NCBI GenBank assembly: GCA_002344215.1
Contig: DDSV01000014.1
Location: 56,387-120,386 of the forward strand
Origin: Akkermansiaceae bacterium UBA2381
Lineage (GTDB): Bacteria; Verrucomicrobiota; Verrucomicrobiia; Verrucomicrobiales; DEV007
DNA: 64,000 bases
Reading direction: 5' to 3'
Shown here piece after piece: positions 26,311 to 34,612 of this stretch (positions are counted from its first letter, which is position 1; every line of letters begins with the position of its first letter). The notes beneath the pieces were generated by a model that was not told the origin of the DNA, ran no database searches, and saw only the letters and a program-made list of their open reading frames with translations. Position numbers and translations under genes: made by a program.

Positions 26311-27081
26311 ATGTCCGCCCCGATCAAAATTGAACATCTCCCCTGGCCTGAAATTGCGAATCTTCGCGACTCGGGCAGCGGACTGATTATCCTACCGGTG
26401 GGCGCGACAGAGCAGCACGGCCCGCACCTCCCCGTTAACACTGACACCGTCATCGCCACGCGTCTCTGCGAATATGCCTCGGCAAAGACGGGTATCCCTC
26501 TGCTACCCGCGCTCTCCATCACTGTCTCATCGGGTCACACCCCGAAATGGCCGGGAACCTTTTCACTGAGTCACACCACCTTCATTGAGTCCGTCTGCGA
26601 GATCGCCCGCTGGGCCGCCCTGACCGGTTGGAAACGGCTCCTCATCGTGAACAGCCATTTTGGAAACGATGCCTCGCTCCGCGTCGCCGTTGAGCGTATC
26701 CGGCTAGAGCATCTCGGCGTGCTCCAGGTCGGATTAAAGACCACTTTTCTCCTCACCGAATCAATCCGCGCCTACTTCGTTTCCGACGCCGATGATCTGC
26801 ATGCGAACCGCGCCGAGACCGATCTGATGCTCTATCTCGCGCCCGACGATGTGCGCATGGACGCGGTCGAGGACGATCCCGACCGCACCGCCGGTACCGT
26901 CCTGAGCCATCCTGTCTCCCAGACGAGCCTCAACGGAGTCACCGGCCTGCCTTCCCTCGGCGAAACCGAGCGCGGCGAGCAACTCTTTCACGAAATGGGC
27001 GATGCTCTCGCTGCCGTCTTTGTCACGGCCGCGACCGAAGAGCCGCCCCTTCCGGATGAATTTTGGAAACCTTATTGCTGA
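26311..27081 (+). CDS. Creatininase-family amidohydrolase
   Basis: The 256-residue protein has the creatininase signature LPVGATEQHGPHLPVNTD with metal ligands Glu34, His36 and Asp45, then NSHFGND (His ligand) and HANRAETD (Glu ligand), a complete di-metal site. Members open cyclic or linear amides, such as creatinine, N-formamides and intermediates of cofactor synthesis. It is placed between an uptake ATPase and a glutamine-synthetase-like enzyme, with 15- and 2-base gaps, so it probably opens or deamidates the imported nitrogen compound. True creatinine specificity is not provable here, because the creatininase subgroup cannot be separated from relatives by eye. Confidence 0.85.
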   Translation: MSAPIKIEHLPWPEIANLRDSGSGLIILPVGATEQHGPHLPVNTDTVIATRLCEYASAKTGIPLLPALSITVSSGHTPKWPGTFSLSHTTFIESVCEIARWAALTGWKRLLIVNSHFGNDASLRVAVERIRLEHLGVLQVGLKTTFLLTESIRAYFVSDADDLHANRAETDLMLYLAPDDVRMDAVEDDPDRTAGTVLSHPVSQTSLNGVTGLPSLGETERGEQLFHEMGDALAAVFVTAATEEPPLPDEFWKPYC

Positions 27082-27083
27082 AC

Positions 27084-28508
27084 ATGTCCGATTCTTTAAA
27101 GCCCGTCTTTGCCGTCCCCGAAAATTTCCAGGTCGACTACGAAAAAGCCGCCCAACTCAAAGCTGATCTCAAGGCGGCCGGCGTGCAATACCTGCTCTCC
27201 AGCTACGTTGACATCCACGGTATCCCCAAGGCCAAGGTCAATCCGATCGACTGCCTTGAAAAAATGGCCGAGGGCTCCGAACTTTTCACCGTCGGAGCGA
27301 TGGAGGGCATGGGCCTCGTCGGTCCGCAGGAGGACGAGTGCGCCGCCGTGCCCGATCTCGACACCGCCACCGTCTGTCCCTGGGACCGGCGTTTCGCCTA
27401 CTTCTTCGGCGACCTCTACTACCATGGCGCCCCCTATGCGAACGACTCGCGCCAGATCCTCAAACGCCAGATCGAGCGCGCGGCTTCCATGGGGCTGAAA
27501 TTCAATCTCGGCGTTGAGCCCGAGTTCTACGTCCTCCGTGAGGATGAAAAAACGGGACGCTGGAAACCGCTCGCGACGCATCGCTACCGCGGCACCTGCC
27601 CCGCCTACGACGTCAATCAGACGATGGAGTCGATGGACTTCCTCGAGCCCATGTCGAAGTACATGGACGAACTCGGCTGGGGTCTTTTCTCCTTCGATCA
27701 GGAGGGCGGACACGGCCAGTATGAATTTGATTTCAACTACGCCGACGCCCTCACCACGGCCGACCGGCTCACCTTCCTGCGGCTCATGGCCAAGCGCGTC
27801 GCCGAATCCATCGGAGCGATCGCGACCTTCATGCCGAAGCCTTTCGCGACCGACTTCCGCTCGGGTTGCCACTACAACATGTCGCTCGCCAGTCTCGAGA
27901 CCGGTGCGAATCTCTTCGCTCCCGAACCCGACTCGAATCCCTACGCGGAGCGCTTCGGCATCCCGCTTTCGAAAATGGCCTTCCACTTCGTCGCCGGGAT
28001 CCTGCGCCACGCTCCCGCGATCACCGCCGTCTCTTCGCCGACCTTCAACAGTTACCAGGGTTTCATCGCCCAGGGCGACATGCCCGACGTGAGCTGGGCG
28101 CCCGTCCTTGTCGCTTTCGGGAAAAACAACCGCTCCGCGATGATGCGTCTCCCCCTCAATCGCTACTGCGTCGAGAACCGCGCGCCCGACATGGCGAACA
28201 ATCCCTACCTCACCGCCGCCCTCCACCTCGCCGCCGGACTCGACGGCATCGAAGAGCAGCTCGACCCCGGCGAGCCGGTCAATGACAACATCTATTCCCA
28301 GAGCCGCAGCAGTCTCTCCACCTCGGGAATCCAGTTCCTGCCGCCGACCCTTTGCCACGCCCTCGACGCCTTCGAGGCCGATCCCTTTGCCGAAAAAGTC
28401 CTCGGAGAAATGAAAGGCATCTTCCTGAAGCACAAACGCGGTGAATGGGAAAAAGCCTTCTACACGATCCACGATCAGCAACTCCGCGACTTCCTCACGC
28501 ACTTGTGA
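27084..28508 (+). CDS. Glutamine-synthetase-like ligase 1 (type III/GlnT-related)
   Basis: The 474-residue protein has the short glutamine-synthetase layout: an N-terminal beta-grasp part (YLLSSYVDIHGIPKAKV) and a catalytic domain with LGVEPEFYVL, GQYEFDFNYADAL, FMPKPF, the metal-binding CHYNMSLASLE and the nucleotide-binding NNRSAMMRLP segment. This branch resembles rhizobial GlnT and gamma-glutamyl-amide synthetases such as GmaS and PuuA, which join glutamate to amines with ATP. No adenylylation tyrosine loop is evident. It starts two bases after the creatininase-family stop. Being paired with a second paralogue and a Rieske oxygenase, it more likely glutamylates an amine released from the imported compound than makes glutamine. 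That role is inferred. Confidence 0.85.
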   Translation: MSDSLKPVFAVPENFQVDYEKAAQLKADLKAAGVQYLLSSYVDIHGIPKAKVNPIDCLEKMAEGSELFTVGAMEGMGLVGPQEDECAAVPDLDTATVCPWDRRFAYFFGDLYYHGAPYANDSRQILKRQIERAASMGLKFNLGVEPEFYVLREDEKTGRWKPLATHRYRGTCPAYDVNQTMESMDFLEPMSKYMDELGWGLFSFDQEGGHGQYEFDFNYADALTTADRLTFLRLMAKRVAESIGAIATFMPKPFATDFRSGCHYNMSLASLETGANLFAPEPDSNPYAERFGIPLSKMAFHFVAGILRHAPAITAVSSPTFNSYQGFIAQGDMPDVSWAPVLVAFGKNNRSAMMRLPLNRYCVENRAPDMANNPYLTAALHLAAGLDGIEEQLDPGEPVNDNIYSQSRSSLSTSGIQFLPPTLCHALDAFEADPFAEKVLGEMKGIFLKHKRGEWEKAFYTIHDQQLRDFLTHL

Positions 28509-28793
28509 TGACAGACGAACTCAGATGCCGAAGGCAGGTAGCAGAACGCGGCCCGCACGCGGACGTTCAACATTTCAGCGAACCCCGATGATTACCAAAC
28601 CACAGATTCCGCTCCCGCTCCACGACCTCATGCGTCAGCTCGGGATCACGCTGTGCAGTTTTGTCTTCCTCGGCTGCTGAGACGGCTTTCCATTCTCTTC
28701 CCGCATCAGGACCCGGCCCGTCGCCGAGGTCCTGACATTAGCGCAATGCCTACTCTGCTTCTCTACTTCTTTGATTCTCTACTTCTCCACCTC
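28509..28793 (+). other. Spacer between ligase and Rieske genes
   Basis: About 285 bases. A short frame from 28524 (about 52 codons, ending LCSFVFLGC) is open, but its codon usage and composition give no support, and no family is recognisable. Pyrimidine-rich CTACTTCT/CTACTTCTCC repeats sit just before the next ATG. I see no clear terminator or structured RNA. Confidence 0.3.
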
Positions 28794-30152
28794 ATGAATG
28801 CCATTTCCGAATCCGATATCCGTCGCGCCTGTCTTCCCGCACCCGATCCCCTCAAGAGCGCCCGCGGCTCCATCCGCAGCGGCCAGCCGCCCATGTCTGT
28901 CGCTGAAATCCTCGCGGAGATCGAGCGCATCGCCGACCTGCCCCTTTCGCGAAGCGAAACCCTGCCTGCTCAGGCTTTCACCAGCCAGGAGTTCTTCGAT
29001 TGGGAAATCGACAACCTCTTCAAGAACGACTGGATCTGCCTCGGCCACGTTTCCCAGATCCCGAACATCGGCGACTTCCTCAATGTCGAAGTCCTCGGTG
29101 AACCCGTCGTTGTCGTCCGCGACAAGGAAAACGGAATCAACGTGCTCTCGCGCGTCTGTCCGCACCGCGCCATGGACATCATGCCTCCGGGCTTCGGCTA
29201 CGACGGCCACGGCCCCGCCGAGGCAAAGGAGGGCGAACCCGGCTGCGGCCACACCCGCTTTCTCCTCTGCCCCTATCACTTCTGGACCTTTGAACTCGAC
29301 GGCAAACTCAAGGCCTGCGCCGAGATGGGCGAGGCGGAAGGCTTCAACCGTGACGAGTGGGGACTGCGCACCTTCCGCTCCGAGGTTTGGAACGGATTTG
29401 TCTTCGTCAACCTCGACGGCACCGCGCCCAGAACCGTGGCCGAGCAATACGCCACTCTGAGCGATCAGGTCGCCCCCTGGCAGATTGGCGACATGGTCAT
29501 GGTCGCGCAGAACGAATGGGACTGCGCCTTCAACTGGAAGATTCTCACCGAGAACTTCATGGAGTCCTACCACCATGCCGGAGCACACAGCAAAACGCTC
29601 CAGCCCATGATGCCCGCACGCGACACCTGGACCGAGGAGGAAAAACCCTTCCACATCCGCTGCCACCTGCCGATGAAAGAGGAACTCCGCGCCGAGATCC
29701 GCGCGATCGACGAAGTGGGCCGTCACTGGGAGACCTACCCGCCCATCCCGACCCTCCCGGAAAACGAGCGTCTCGAGTGGGGCCTCGTCCTCGGCTACCC
29801 GCTCTTCACCTTCGTCCTCACGGGGGACTCGGTCATCTGGTACCGCATCCTTCCCATGGGGCCCGATCACCTGAAGCTGCTCACCACCATTCTCGTGCCC
29901 AGGTCGACAACCGAGGACCCGAACTTTGAAAAGATGAATCAAGTCGCGACGCAGGCTGCGATCGATTTCCACCTCGAGGACATGGAGGTCTGCATGGCGG
30001 TGCAGCGAGGGCTTTTCACCGCCGGTTATCAGCGCGGACGACTCAGTCACCTCGAGATGCCGATCTGGCTCATCCAGCGGTTTCTCGCGGCTCGGGGCCG
30101 GGGGATCTGGCCGACGATGGATCGGCCCGCGGCGCCGTCACAGAAAGCGTGA
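28794..30152 (+). CDS. Rieske non-haem iron oxygenase alpha subunit 1
   Basis: The 452-residue protein has a Rieske [2Fe-2S] domain with Cys122/His124 (CPHR) and Cys159/His162 (CPYH), and a catalytic domain with the mononuclear iron site ENFMESYHHAGAH (His260, His265) and a later Asp in FHLEDMEV. It resembles N-demethylating or C-N cleaving oxygenases such as GbcA, CntA and stachydrine demethylase rather than dioxygenases with a beta subunit; no beta subunit is nearby. It needs a reductase that is not in the window. The start at 28794 was chosen because upstream residues of the same frame are low in family likeness. It probably removes an alkyl group from, or hydroxylates, a nitrogenous substrate of cassette A. 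Confidence 0.88.
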   Translation: MNAISESDIRRACLPAPDPLKSARGSIRSGQPPMSVAEILAEIERIADLPLSRSETLPAQAFTSQEFFDWEIDNLFKNDWICLGHVSQIPNIGDFLNVEVLGEPVVVVRDKENGINVLSRVCPHRAMDIMPPGFGYDGHGPAEAKEGEPGCGHTRFLLCPYHFWTFELDGKLKACAEMGEAEGFNRDEWGLRTFRSEVWNGFVFVNLDGTAPRTVAEQYATLSDQVAPWQIGDMVMVAQNEWDCAFNWKILTENFMESYHHAGAHSKTLQPMMPARDTWTEEEKPFHIRCHLPMKEELRAEIRAIDEVGRHWETYPPIPTLPENERLEWGLVLGYPLFTFVLTGDSVIWYRILPMGPDHLKLLTTILVPRSTTEDPNFEKMNQVATQAAIDFHLEDMEVCMAVQRGLFTAGYQRGRLSHLEMPIWLIQRFLAARGRGIWPTMDRPAAPSQKA

Positions 30153-30254
30153 TCCGACTCTGTCAGGTCTGTCATCCAACCCTGTTTGATGCAGGGGATC
30201 CTGCTCATTATTACTAGACTAACAAAACGCTATTCTATCGCAATCCCAATTTTA

Positions 30255-30362
30255 ACACGGATGAGCACAGATTTTCACAGATGGACACAGATCGGGACTG
30301 ATGAAACCGATGCTTTCCGAAGGTCATCCGTGTAATCCGATTTCATCTGTGCCCATCTGTGT
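30255..30362. repeat. ACACGGATGA/CACAGAT intergenic inverted repeat
   Basis: The left part reads ACACGGATGAGCACAGAT followed by TTTTCACAGATGGACACAGAT. The right part is its imperfect reverse complement (TCATCCGTGTAATCCG, CATCTGTGCCCATCTGTG). Repeats of this ATCCGTGT/ATCTGTG kind are scattered between genes in many bacterial genomes. It separates the Rieske gene from the second ligase and could fold into a long hairpin in the transcript. Confidence 0.75.
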
Positions 30363-30414
30363 TTTCTCATTCAAACGCTCCGCTAAATCTTTTCAGAACT
30401 CCTCCAAACCACTC

Positions 30415-31776
30415 ATGAAATCCACCGAAGAACTCAAAGCCATCCGCGACGAACTTAAGTCACAAGGCGTCAAATACTGCGTCGGCGCCTATGTCGACAT
30501 CCACGGCGTGCCCAAGGGCAAGTTTGTGCCCATCGACCATTTCGTCCACTTCGCCGAAGGCTCCGAACTCTACACCGGCTATGCCCTCGATGGCCTCGGC
30601 CAGAGCCCGAATGAGGACGAGATCGCCTCGGTCCCTGATCTTGAGCGCGGGGTCATTCTACCCTGGAACAAAGAGGTCGCCTTTTATCCGGCTGATAACA
30701 CCTTCCATGGAGAGCCTTACCCGATCAACACGCGCGTCGCCCTGCAGAAGGTCCTCGCCGAGGCGGCGGAGATGGGATTCGGGATGAACCTCGGGATCGA
30801 AGCCGAGGTCTACATCCTGCGGCTCACCAAAGAGGGCAAACTCGAGATCCCCAACGACGACGACAACCTCGTCAAAGCCTGCTACGACGTGAAACGCTTC
30901 CTCGATCGCTACACCTGGATCGACAAAGTCTCGACGACGATCAACGACCTCGGCTGGGATCTCTACTCGCTTGACCACGAGGATGCGAACTCACAGTTCG
31001 AGTTCGACTTCAAATATGCCGACGCCCTTACCATGTGCGATCGCTTCATCTTCTTCCGCATGATGGCGAAGCAGTATGCTTCGGAAGAAGGGCTCATCGC
31101 GACCTTCATGCCCAAGCCCTTCGCCGAACGCACCGGGACCGGAGCGCATTTCAACATGTCGCTCTACGACCTCGAGACGAAGGAAAATCTTTTCAACTGC
31201 GATCCTGCCGATGATCCGCGCGGCCTCGGCCTGACGCAGCTCGGGTACTATTTCCTCGGCGGTGTCCTCAAACACGGCCCCGCCCTCTGCGCCGCCTTCG
31301 CCCCGACCGTGAACAGCTACAAGCGTCTCGTTCGTCGCGGGCTCATGGCCTATTACAGCTGGGCGCCCGTCTTCAACAGCTACGGTAAAAACAACCGCAC
31401 CAACGCTCTGCGTGTCCCCATGGGCGGTGGCCGTGTCGAGGCCCGCAACGCCGATGCCGCCTGCAATCCTTACCTCGCCGCGACGCTCGTTCTCGCTGCC
31501 GGACTTGAAGGCATCCGGGAAAAGATTGATCCCGGAAAAGCGCAGGAAGACAATCTCTACGAATACAGCCCTGAGCAGCTGGCCGCAGCGGGTATTCAGG
31601 AGTTGCCAAGAACCCTCGACGAAGCGGTCAACGCCTTCGCCGCCGATCCCTTCATCACGAAAGTCCTTGGACAGGAACTGCGCGACGAGTTCATCACCTA
31701 CAAAGCGGAGGAATGGCGGCAGTACCACCAGACCGTCTCGCAGTGGGAGATTGACCGGTATGCGCGGCTGTTCTAG
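30415..31776 (+). CDS. Glutamine-synthetase-like ligase 2 (type III/GlnT-related)
   Basis: The 453-residue paralogue of the ligase at 27084 is colinear over its whole length, with the N-terminal YCVGAYVDIHGVPKGKFV, the catalytic LGIEAEVYIL, QFEFDFKYADALTMCDR, FMPKPF, the metal-binding AHFNMSLYDLE, APTVNSYKRLV and NNRTNALRVP. It fits the type III (GlnT) glutamine synthetase family better than copy 1, since the NSYKRL segment of true glutamine synthetases is kept (copy 1 has NSYQGF). Copy 2 may therefore make glutamine or gamma-glutamylamides, with copy 1 specialised on another amine. A longer open frame upstream runs through a repeat and is rejected. It converges with the MarR gene, stops separated by four bases. 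Confidence 0.87.
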   Translation: MKSTEELKAIRDELKSQGVKYCVGAYVDIHGVPKGKFVPIDHFVHFAEGSELYTGYALDGLGQSPNEDEIASVPDLERGVILPWNKEVAFYPADNTFHGEPYPINTRVALQKVLAEAAEMGFGMNLGIEAEVYILRLTKEGKLEIPNDDDNLVKACYDVKRFLDRYTWIDKVSTTINDLGWDLYSLDHEDANSQFEFDFKYADALTMCDRFIFFRMMAKQYASEEGLIATFMPKPFAERTGTGAHFNMSLYDLETKENLFNCDPADDPRGLGLTQLGYYFLGGVLKHGPALCAAFAPTVNSYKRLVRRGLMAYYSWAPVFNSYGKNNRTNALRVPMGGGRVEARNADAACNPYLAATLVLAAGLEGIREKIDPGKAQEDNLYEYSPEQLAAAGIQELPRTLDEAVNAFAADPFITKVLGQELRDEFITYKAEEWRQYHQTVSQWEIDRYARLF

Positions 31777-31780
31777 AACC

Positions 31781-32266
31781 TCAACACGTCGGCTCTTCCG
31801 TCATTCCGCCTGACACCGGCCCTTCCAGTCGTGCCAGAATTTTTTTCAAGGTCCGGCTGAGGGCGCGGGCTTCGTCAGAACTCATCGCCTTGGCAAAATC
31901 CTCTTCAATCACTTCCCGGTAGACCGGCCATGCATGTTTGAGCGCGGCTTTTCCGCTCTCCGTCAGGGCGGCGTAAAAGACGCGACCATCGTTCTCGCAG
32001 CCTTCGCGCCGTAGCAGGCCCTCTTTCTCAAGGCGATTCACCCGCCGCGAGATGCCGCTGTTGCTGAAGAAGGTCGCCTCGGCGAGTTCGCTCATGCGAA
32101 GGCGATGCCCACGTGCCTCGGAGAGGGTAATAAGAACGTCGTAGGTGTCATAGGAAATACACCCTGCCGCAACAAGTGCCGCGTCGACCCGCTTCGTGAT
32201 TAGGGCATGAGCGTTTAAAAAAATGCGCCAGGCGATTTGCTGATTCCGACTGCGCGAAGGAGGCAT
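31781..32266 (-). CDS. MarR-family transcriptional regulator
   Basis: The 161-residue winged-helix protein starts MPPSRSRNQQIAWRIFLNAHALITKRVD, the usual MarR dimerisation helix. The recognition region follows: LRMSELAEATFFSNSGISRRVNRLEKEGLLRREGCENDGRVFYAALTESGKAAL. Such regulators usually repress adjacent divergent genes and release DNA on binding a small ligand. It is divergent from the cassette B permease, so control of cassette B and perhaps of itself is expected. The start at 32266 was preferred over an upstream in-frame ATG at 32332, which adds 22 residues unlike MarR proteins. Confidence 0.85.
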   Translation of the reverse strand: MPPSRSRNQQIAWRIFLNAHALITKRVDAALVAAGCISYDTYDVLITLSEARGHRLRMSELAEATFFSNSGISRRVNRLEKEGLLRREGCENDGRVFYAALTESGKAALKHAWPVYREVIEEDFAKAMSSDEARALSRTLKKILARLEGPVSGGMTEEPTC

Positions 32267-32476
32267 AGGTACTACGAATCGGGAGGTTACGTGGGAATAA
32301 CGTGATCTAACGCAATCCGGATCGGGGATCAATCATTCGATTACATCCTGACATTAAAATAAACGTCCTGAAAAGTAGTTGCGAGTGCAAATAAAAATCC
32401 CCGCTGGCACAACACCTGCGGTCCCTTTTCTTCCAGATGATGTGGAGCTGGTTTCCGCAACATCTGAATCAGTTTG
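32267..32476. promoter_or_regulatory. Divergent control region of cassette B
   Basis: The 210-base spacer between the MarR gene and the permease contains a dyad GTTA-N8-TAAC at 32286-32301 and a direct repeat of TAACG at 32298 and 32308, which could be MarR binding sites close to the regulator's own start. An AT-rich stretch at 32360-32400 probably carries the permease promoter. Site assignments are tentative. Confidence 0.35.
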
Positions 32477-33328
32477 ATGAGCAGTGCCACCACATGCGAT
32501 GCCGATCTCCCGTCGACCCTGGCGGTCGCGAAACGGGAGAATCGTTTGGCCCTGCTCTTCGAGTTCAAGCGGGCGGTGGATCGGCGTCTCGGGATCGTTC
32601 TGGGATTCGGTGCGTGGATGCTTTTCCTCGGCGGCTGGCACCTTCTTGCCGCCTCTCCGATCACACCCGAAGCCCTGCTTCCCGGACCGGTCGCGGTCGT
32701 CGAGGCGCTTTATCGACTTGTCGCCGAGGGAGGGTTCGGCCTTGATGTCGCGCAGAGTGTGAAGCGCATCCTTCTCAGCTTTTCCATTGCCATCGCAATC
32801 GCCCTGCCGCTCGGGGTTCTCATGGGGGCCTTCCCGGTCGTCGAGAGTTTTCTGAACCCGCTTATTTCTCCGTTCCGCTACCTGCCCGCACCGTCCTTTG
32901 TCCCTCTCCTCCTGATGTGGCTGGGAACAGGAGAGGGGCAGAAGATCGCTCTGCTCATTCTCGGGGTGGTCTGGTTTCTCGTGACCCTGTTTATGGACAA
33001 CACGAAAGCGGTTCGCGAGGAACTCGTGGAGTGCTCCCGCACCCTCGGGGCCACGAGGGGCAGCGTTCTCACCCGAGTCATTTTTCCCGCCGCATTGCCG
33101 AGCTACGTTGACACCGCCCGGCAGATGCTCGCGGTAAGCTGGACCTATCTGGTGATCGCGGAGATCGTCGCGGCCTCCGACGGCATTGGTGCCATGATGA
33201 TGCGGGCGAAGCGCTTCGTCCGGGTCGATGACATCCTTGCGGGCATTCTGGTGATCGGTCTCCTCGGCCTCGCCTTCGATCTGCTCTTCCGACTCATTCA
33301 CCGTCTCTCCTTCCGCCATCTCCATTGA
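32477..33328 (+). CDS. NitT/TauT-type ABC permease (cassette B)
   Basis: The 283-residue inner-membrane protein has about six hydrophobic helices, a cytoplasmic N-terminus, the EAA-like ATPase contact loop VEVSRTLGAT-type segment (ELVECSRTLGATRGSVLTRVIFPAALP read as two parts around residue 185), and the family segment SWTYLVIAEIVAASDGIGAMM. It is of normal length, unlike the cassette A permease. It would import the ligand of the adjacent lipoprotein. No ATPase gene follows. A TTG one codon upstream is possible but the ATG is preferred. Confidence 0.87.
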   Translation: MSSATTCDADLPSTLAVAKRENRLALLFEFKRAVDRRLGIVLGFGAWMLFLGGWHLLAASPITPEALLPGPVAVVEALYRLVAEGGFGLDVAQSVKRILLSFSIAIAIALPLGVLMGAFPVVESFLNPLISPFRYLPAPSFVPLLLMWLGTGEGQKIALLILGVVWFLVTLFMDNTKAVREELVECSRTLGATRGSVLTRVIFPAALPSYVDTARQMLAVSWTYLVIAEIVAASDGIGAMMMRAKRFVRVDDILAGILVIGLLGLAFDLLFRLIHRLSFRHLH

Positions 33329-33361
33329 TCGAAAGATCCTCTCTCCAAACCGAAACATACC

Positions 33362-34576
33362 ATGATCACACTCCTGCTTGAACGTCTCAGTCGCGACTCA
33401 CTCTGTGCTGTCTCACTTGCCCTGGTTCTGCTTGCCACCGGTTGCTCTGAACCCACCCCGCCGCCAGCGGAGCCCGGGACGCCACCTCCGGTCGAAGCGC
33501 CCGCACCGGAACCCGCCCCTGCGCCTGTTCCGGAAACACCGGCACCCGAGCCAGCCCCGGCTCCCGCGGCTCCTGCGCCTGAACCGGCCCCTGTCTCAGC
33601 AACTCCGGCTGCACCTACACCGGTCAAGGTTTCTCTCTTTTCCTGGCCGGGTTACGGCTTCTGGTTTATTGCGAAAGAGAAAAATCTCGTCCCCGAAATC
33701 GCCCTCGATATCAAGATCATCGAGGATCCCTATGAGAGTTTCGGCCTCATGGCCGCAGGACAACTCGACGTCACCTCCTCCACCGTTGAGTATGGACCCA
33801 TTGCTGCCGAGGAAGGGGTTCCGGTGAAACTGGTGGCCTATACCAACCCTTCCTATGGGACGGACAAAATCATTCTTGGCCCCGGGATAGGGGGTGCCAA
33901 GGACCTTATCGGCAAGGAAGTCGCTGTTCTCGAGGGCGGGCTGACCCAGATCTACATGGGTATCTGGTTGGAGAACAACGGAGTCGCCTTTGATCAGGTG
34001 AAATACACGAACCTCGTCATGGACGACGCCGTCGCCGCGATGGTCAGTGGTAAAGTCGCCGCCGGAGAGTTCTGGGAGCCTTTCGGCAGCAATGTTCTCA
34101 AAGCGCTGCCTGAGGCGAAAGTCGTCGCGACCTCGCAGGATCCCTATTTCAAGGAAACGGTCCTGCTCGGTGACGGGATGTATATGAGTGGTTCCTTTCT
34201 CGAAAAGAAGGACGTCGCCGCGCTTACCATGAAAGCTTACTTCGAGGCAGTGAAGTTTTGGAAAGCAAACCCGGCCGAAGGGAATAAAATCATCGCCGAG
34301 GGGCTCAAGTTTTCCATTCCTGATGTCGAGCTCGTGATCGGGGTTGATGGTAGTGCCACCGACGGAGGCATCTATCCCTTCAACTGGCTTGAGGCGTCGC
34401 AGTTCATGGGATTGAGCGAGGGAGTCCCTCCCTTCGGAAAGAACGGCCAGATCGCCGATCACTGGAAACTCACCAATGACTGGTGGATCAAATTCGGAAC
34501 GGTGAAGCAGTCGCATCCCATGGAGGCGGGAGTGGCGCTCGAACCGATGAAAACACTCAAGGCGAGTGGTTATTGA
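33362..34576 (+). CDS. NitT/TauT-type substrate-binding lipoprotein (cassette B)
   Basis: The 404-residue protein has a lipobox LLATGC with Cys28 as lipidation site, then a 65-residue proline/alanine/glutamate-rich spacer made of PAPEPAP-like repeats (about 31-93). An SsuA/TauA-type binding domain follows (VSLFSWPGYGFWFIAKEKNL, ESFGLMAAGQLDVTSST, EVAVLEGGLTQIYMGIWL). The long spacer would let the binding domain reach away from the inner membrane. It is related to but clearly diverged from the cassette A binding protein, so it should bind a different ligand. The gene follows its permease by 33 bases and leads the catabolic part of cassette B. Confidence 0.88.
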   Translation: MITLLLERLSRDSLCAVSLALVLLATGCSEPTPPPAEPGTPPPVEAPAPEPAPAPVPETPAPEPAPAPAAPAPEPAPVSATPAAPTPVKVSLFSWPGYGFWFIAKEKNLVPEIALDIKIIEDPYESFGLMAAGQLDVTSSTVEYGPIAAEEGVPVKLVAYTNPSYGTDKIILGPGIGGAKDLIGKEVAVLEGGLTQIYMGIWLENNGVAFDQVKYTNLVMDDAVAAMVSGKVAAGEFWEPFGSNVLKALPEAKVVATSQDPYFKETVLLGDGMYMSGSFLEKKDVAALTMKAYFEAVKFWKANPAEGNKIIAEGLKFSIPDVELVIGVDGSATDGGIYPFNWLEASQFMGLSEGVPPFGKNGQIADHWKLTNDWWIKFGTVKQSHPMEAGVALEPMKTLKASGY

Positions 34577-34612
34577 TTTCCGCGTCTTCCGCTCTCCGCC
34601 CATGAGACTCCC

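Noticed and set aside
27096..28502. Long minus-strand frame of 468 codons opposite the first GS-like ligase
   Set aside because: It is a mirror of the GC-rich third codon positions of a clear enzyme gene; the translation has no recognisable domain.
28779..30050. Long minus-strand frame opposite the first Rieske gene
   Set aside because: Same reason: antisense to a conserved enzyme, no domain, valine/glutamate-rich shadow composition.
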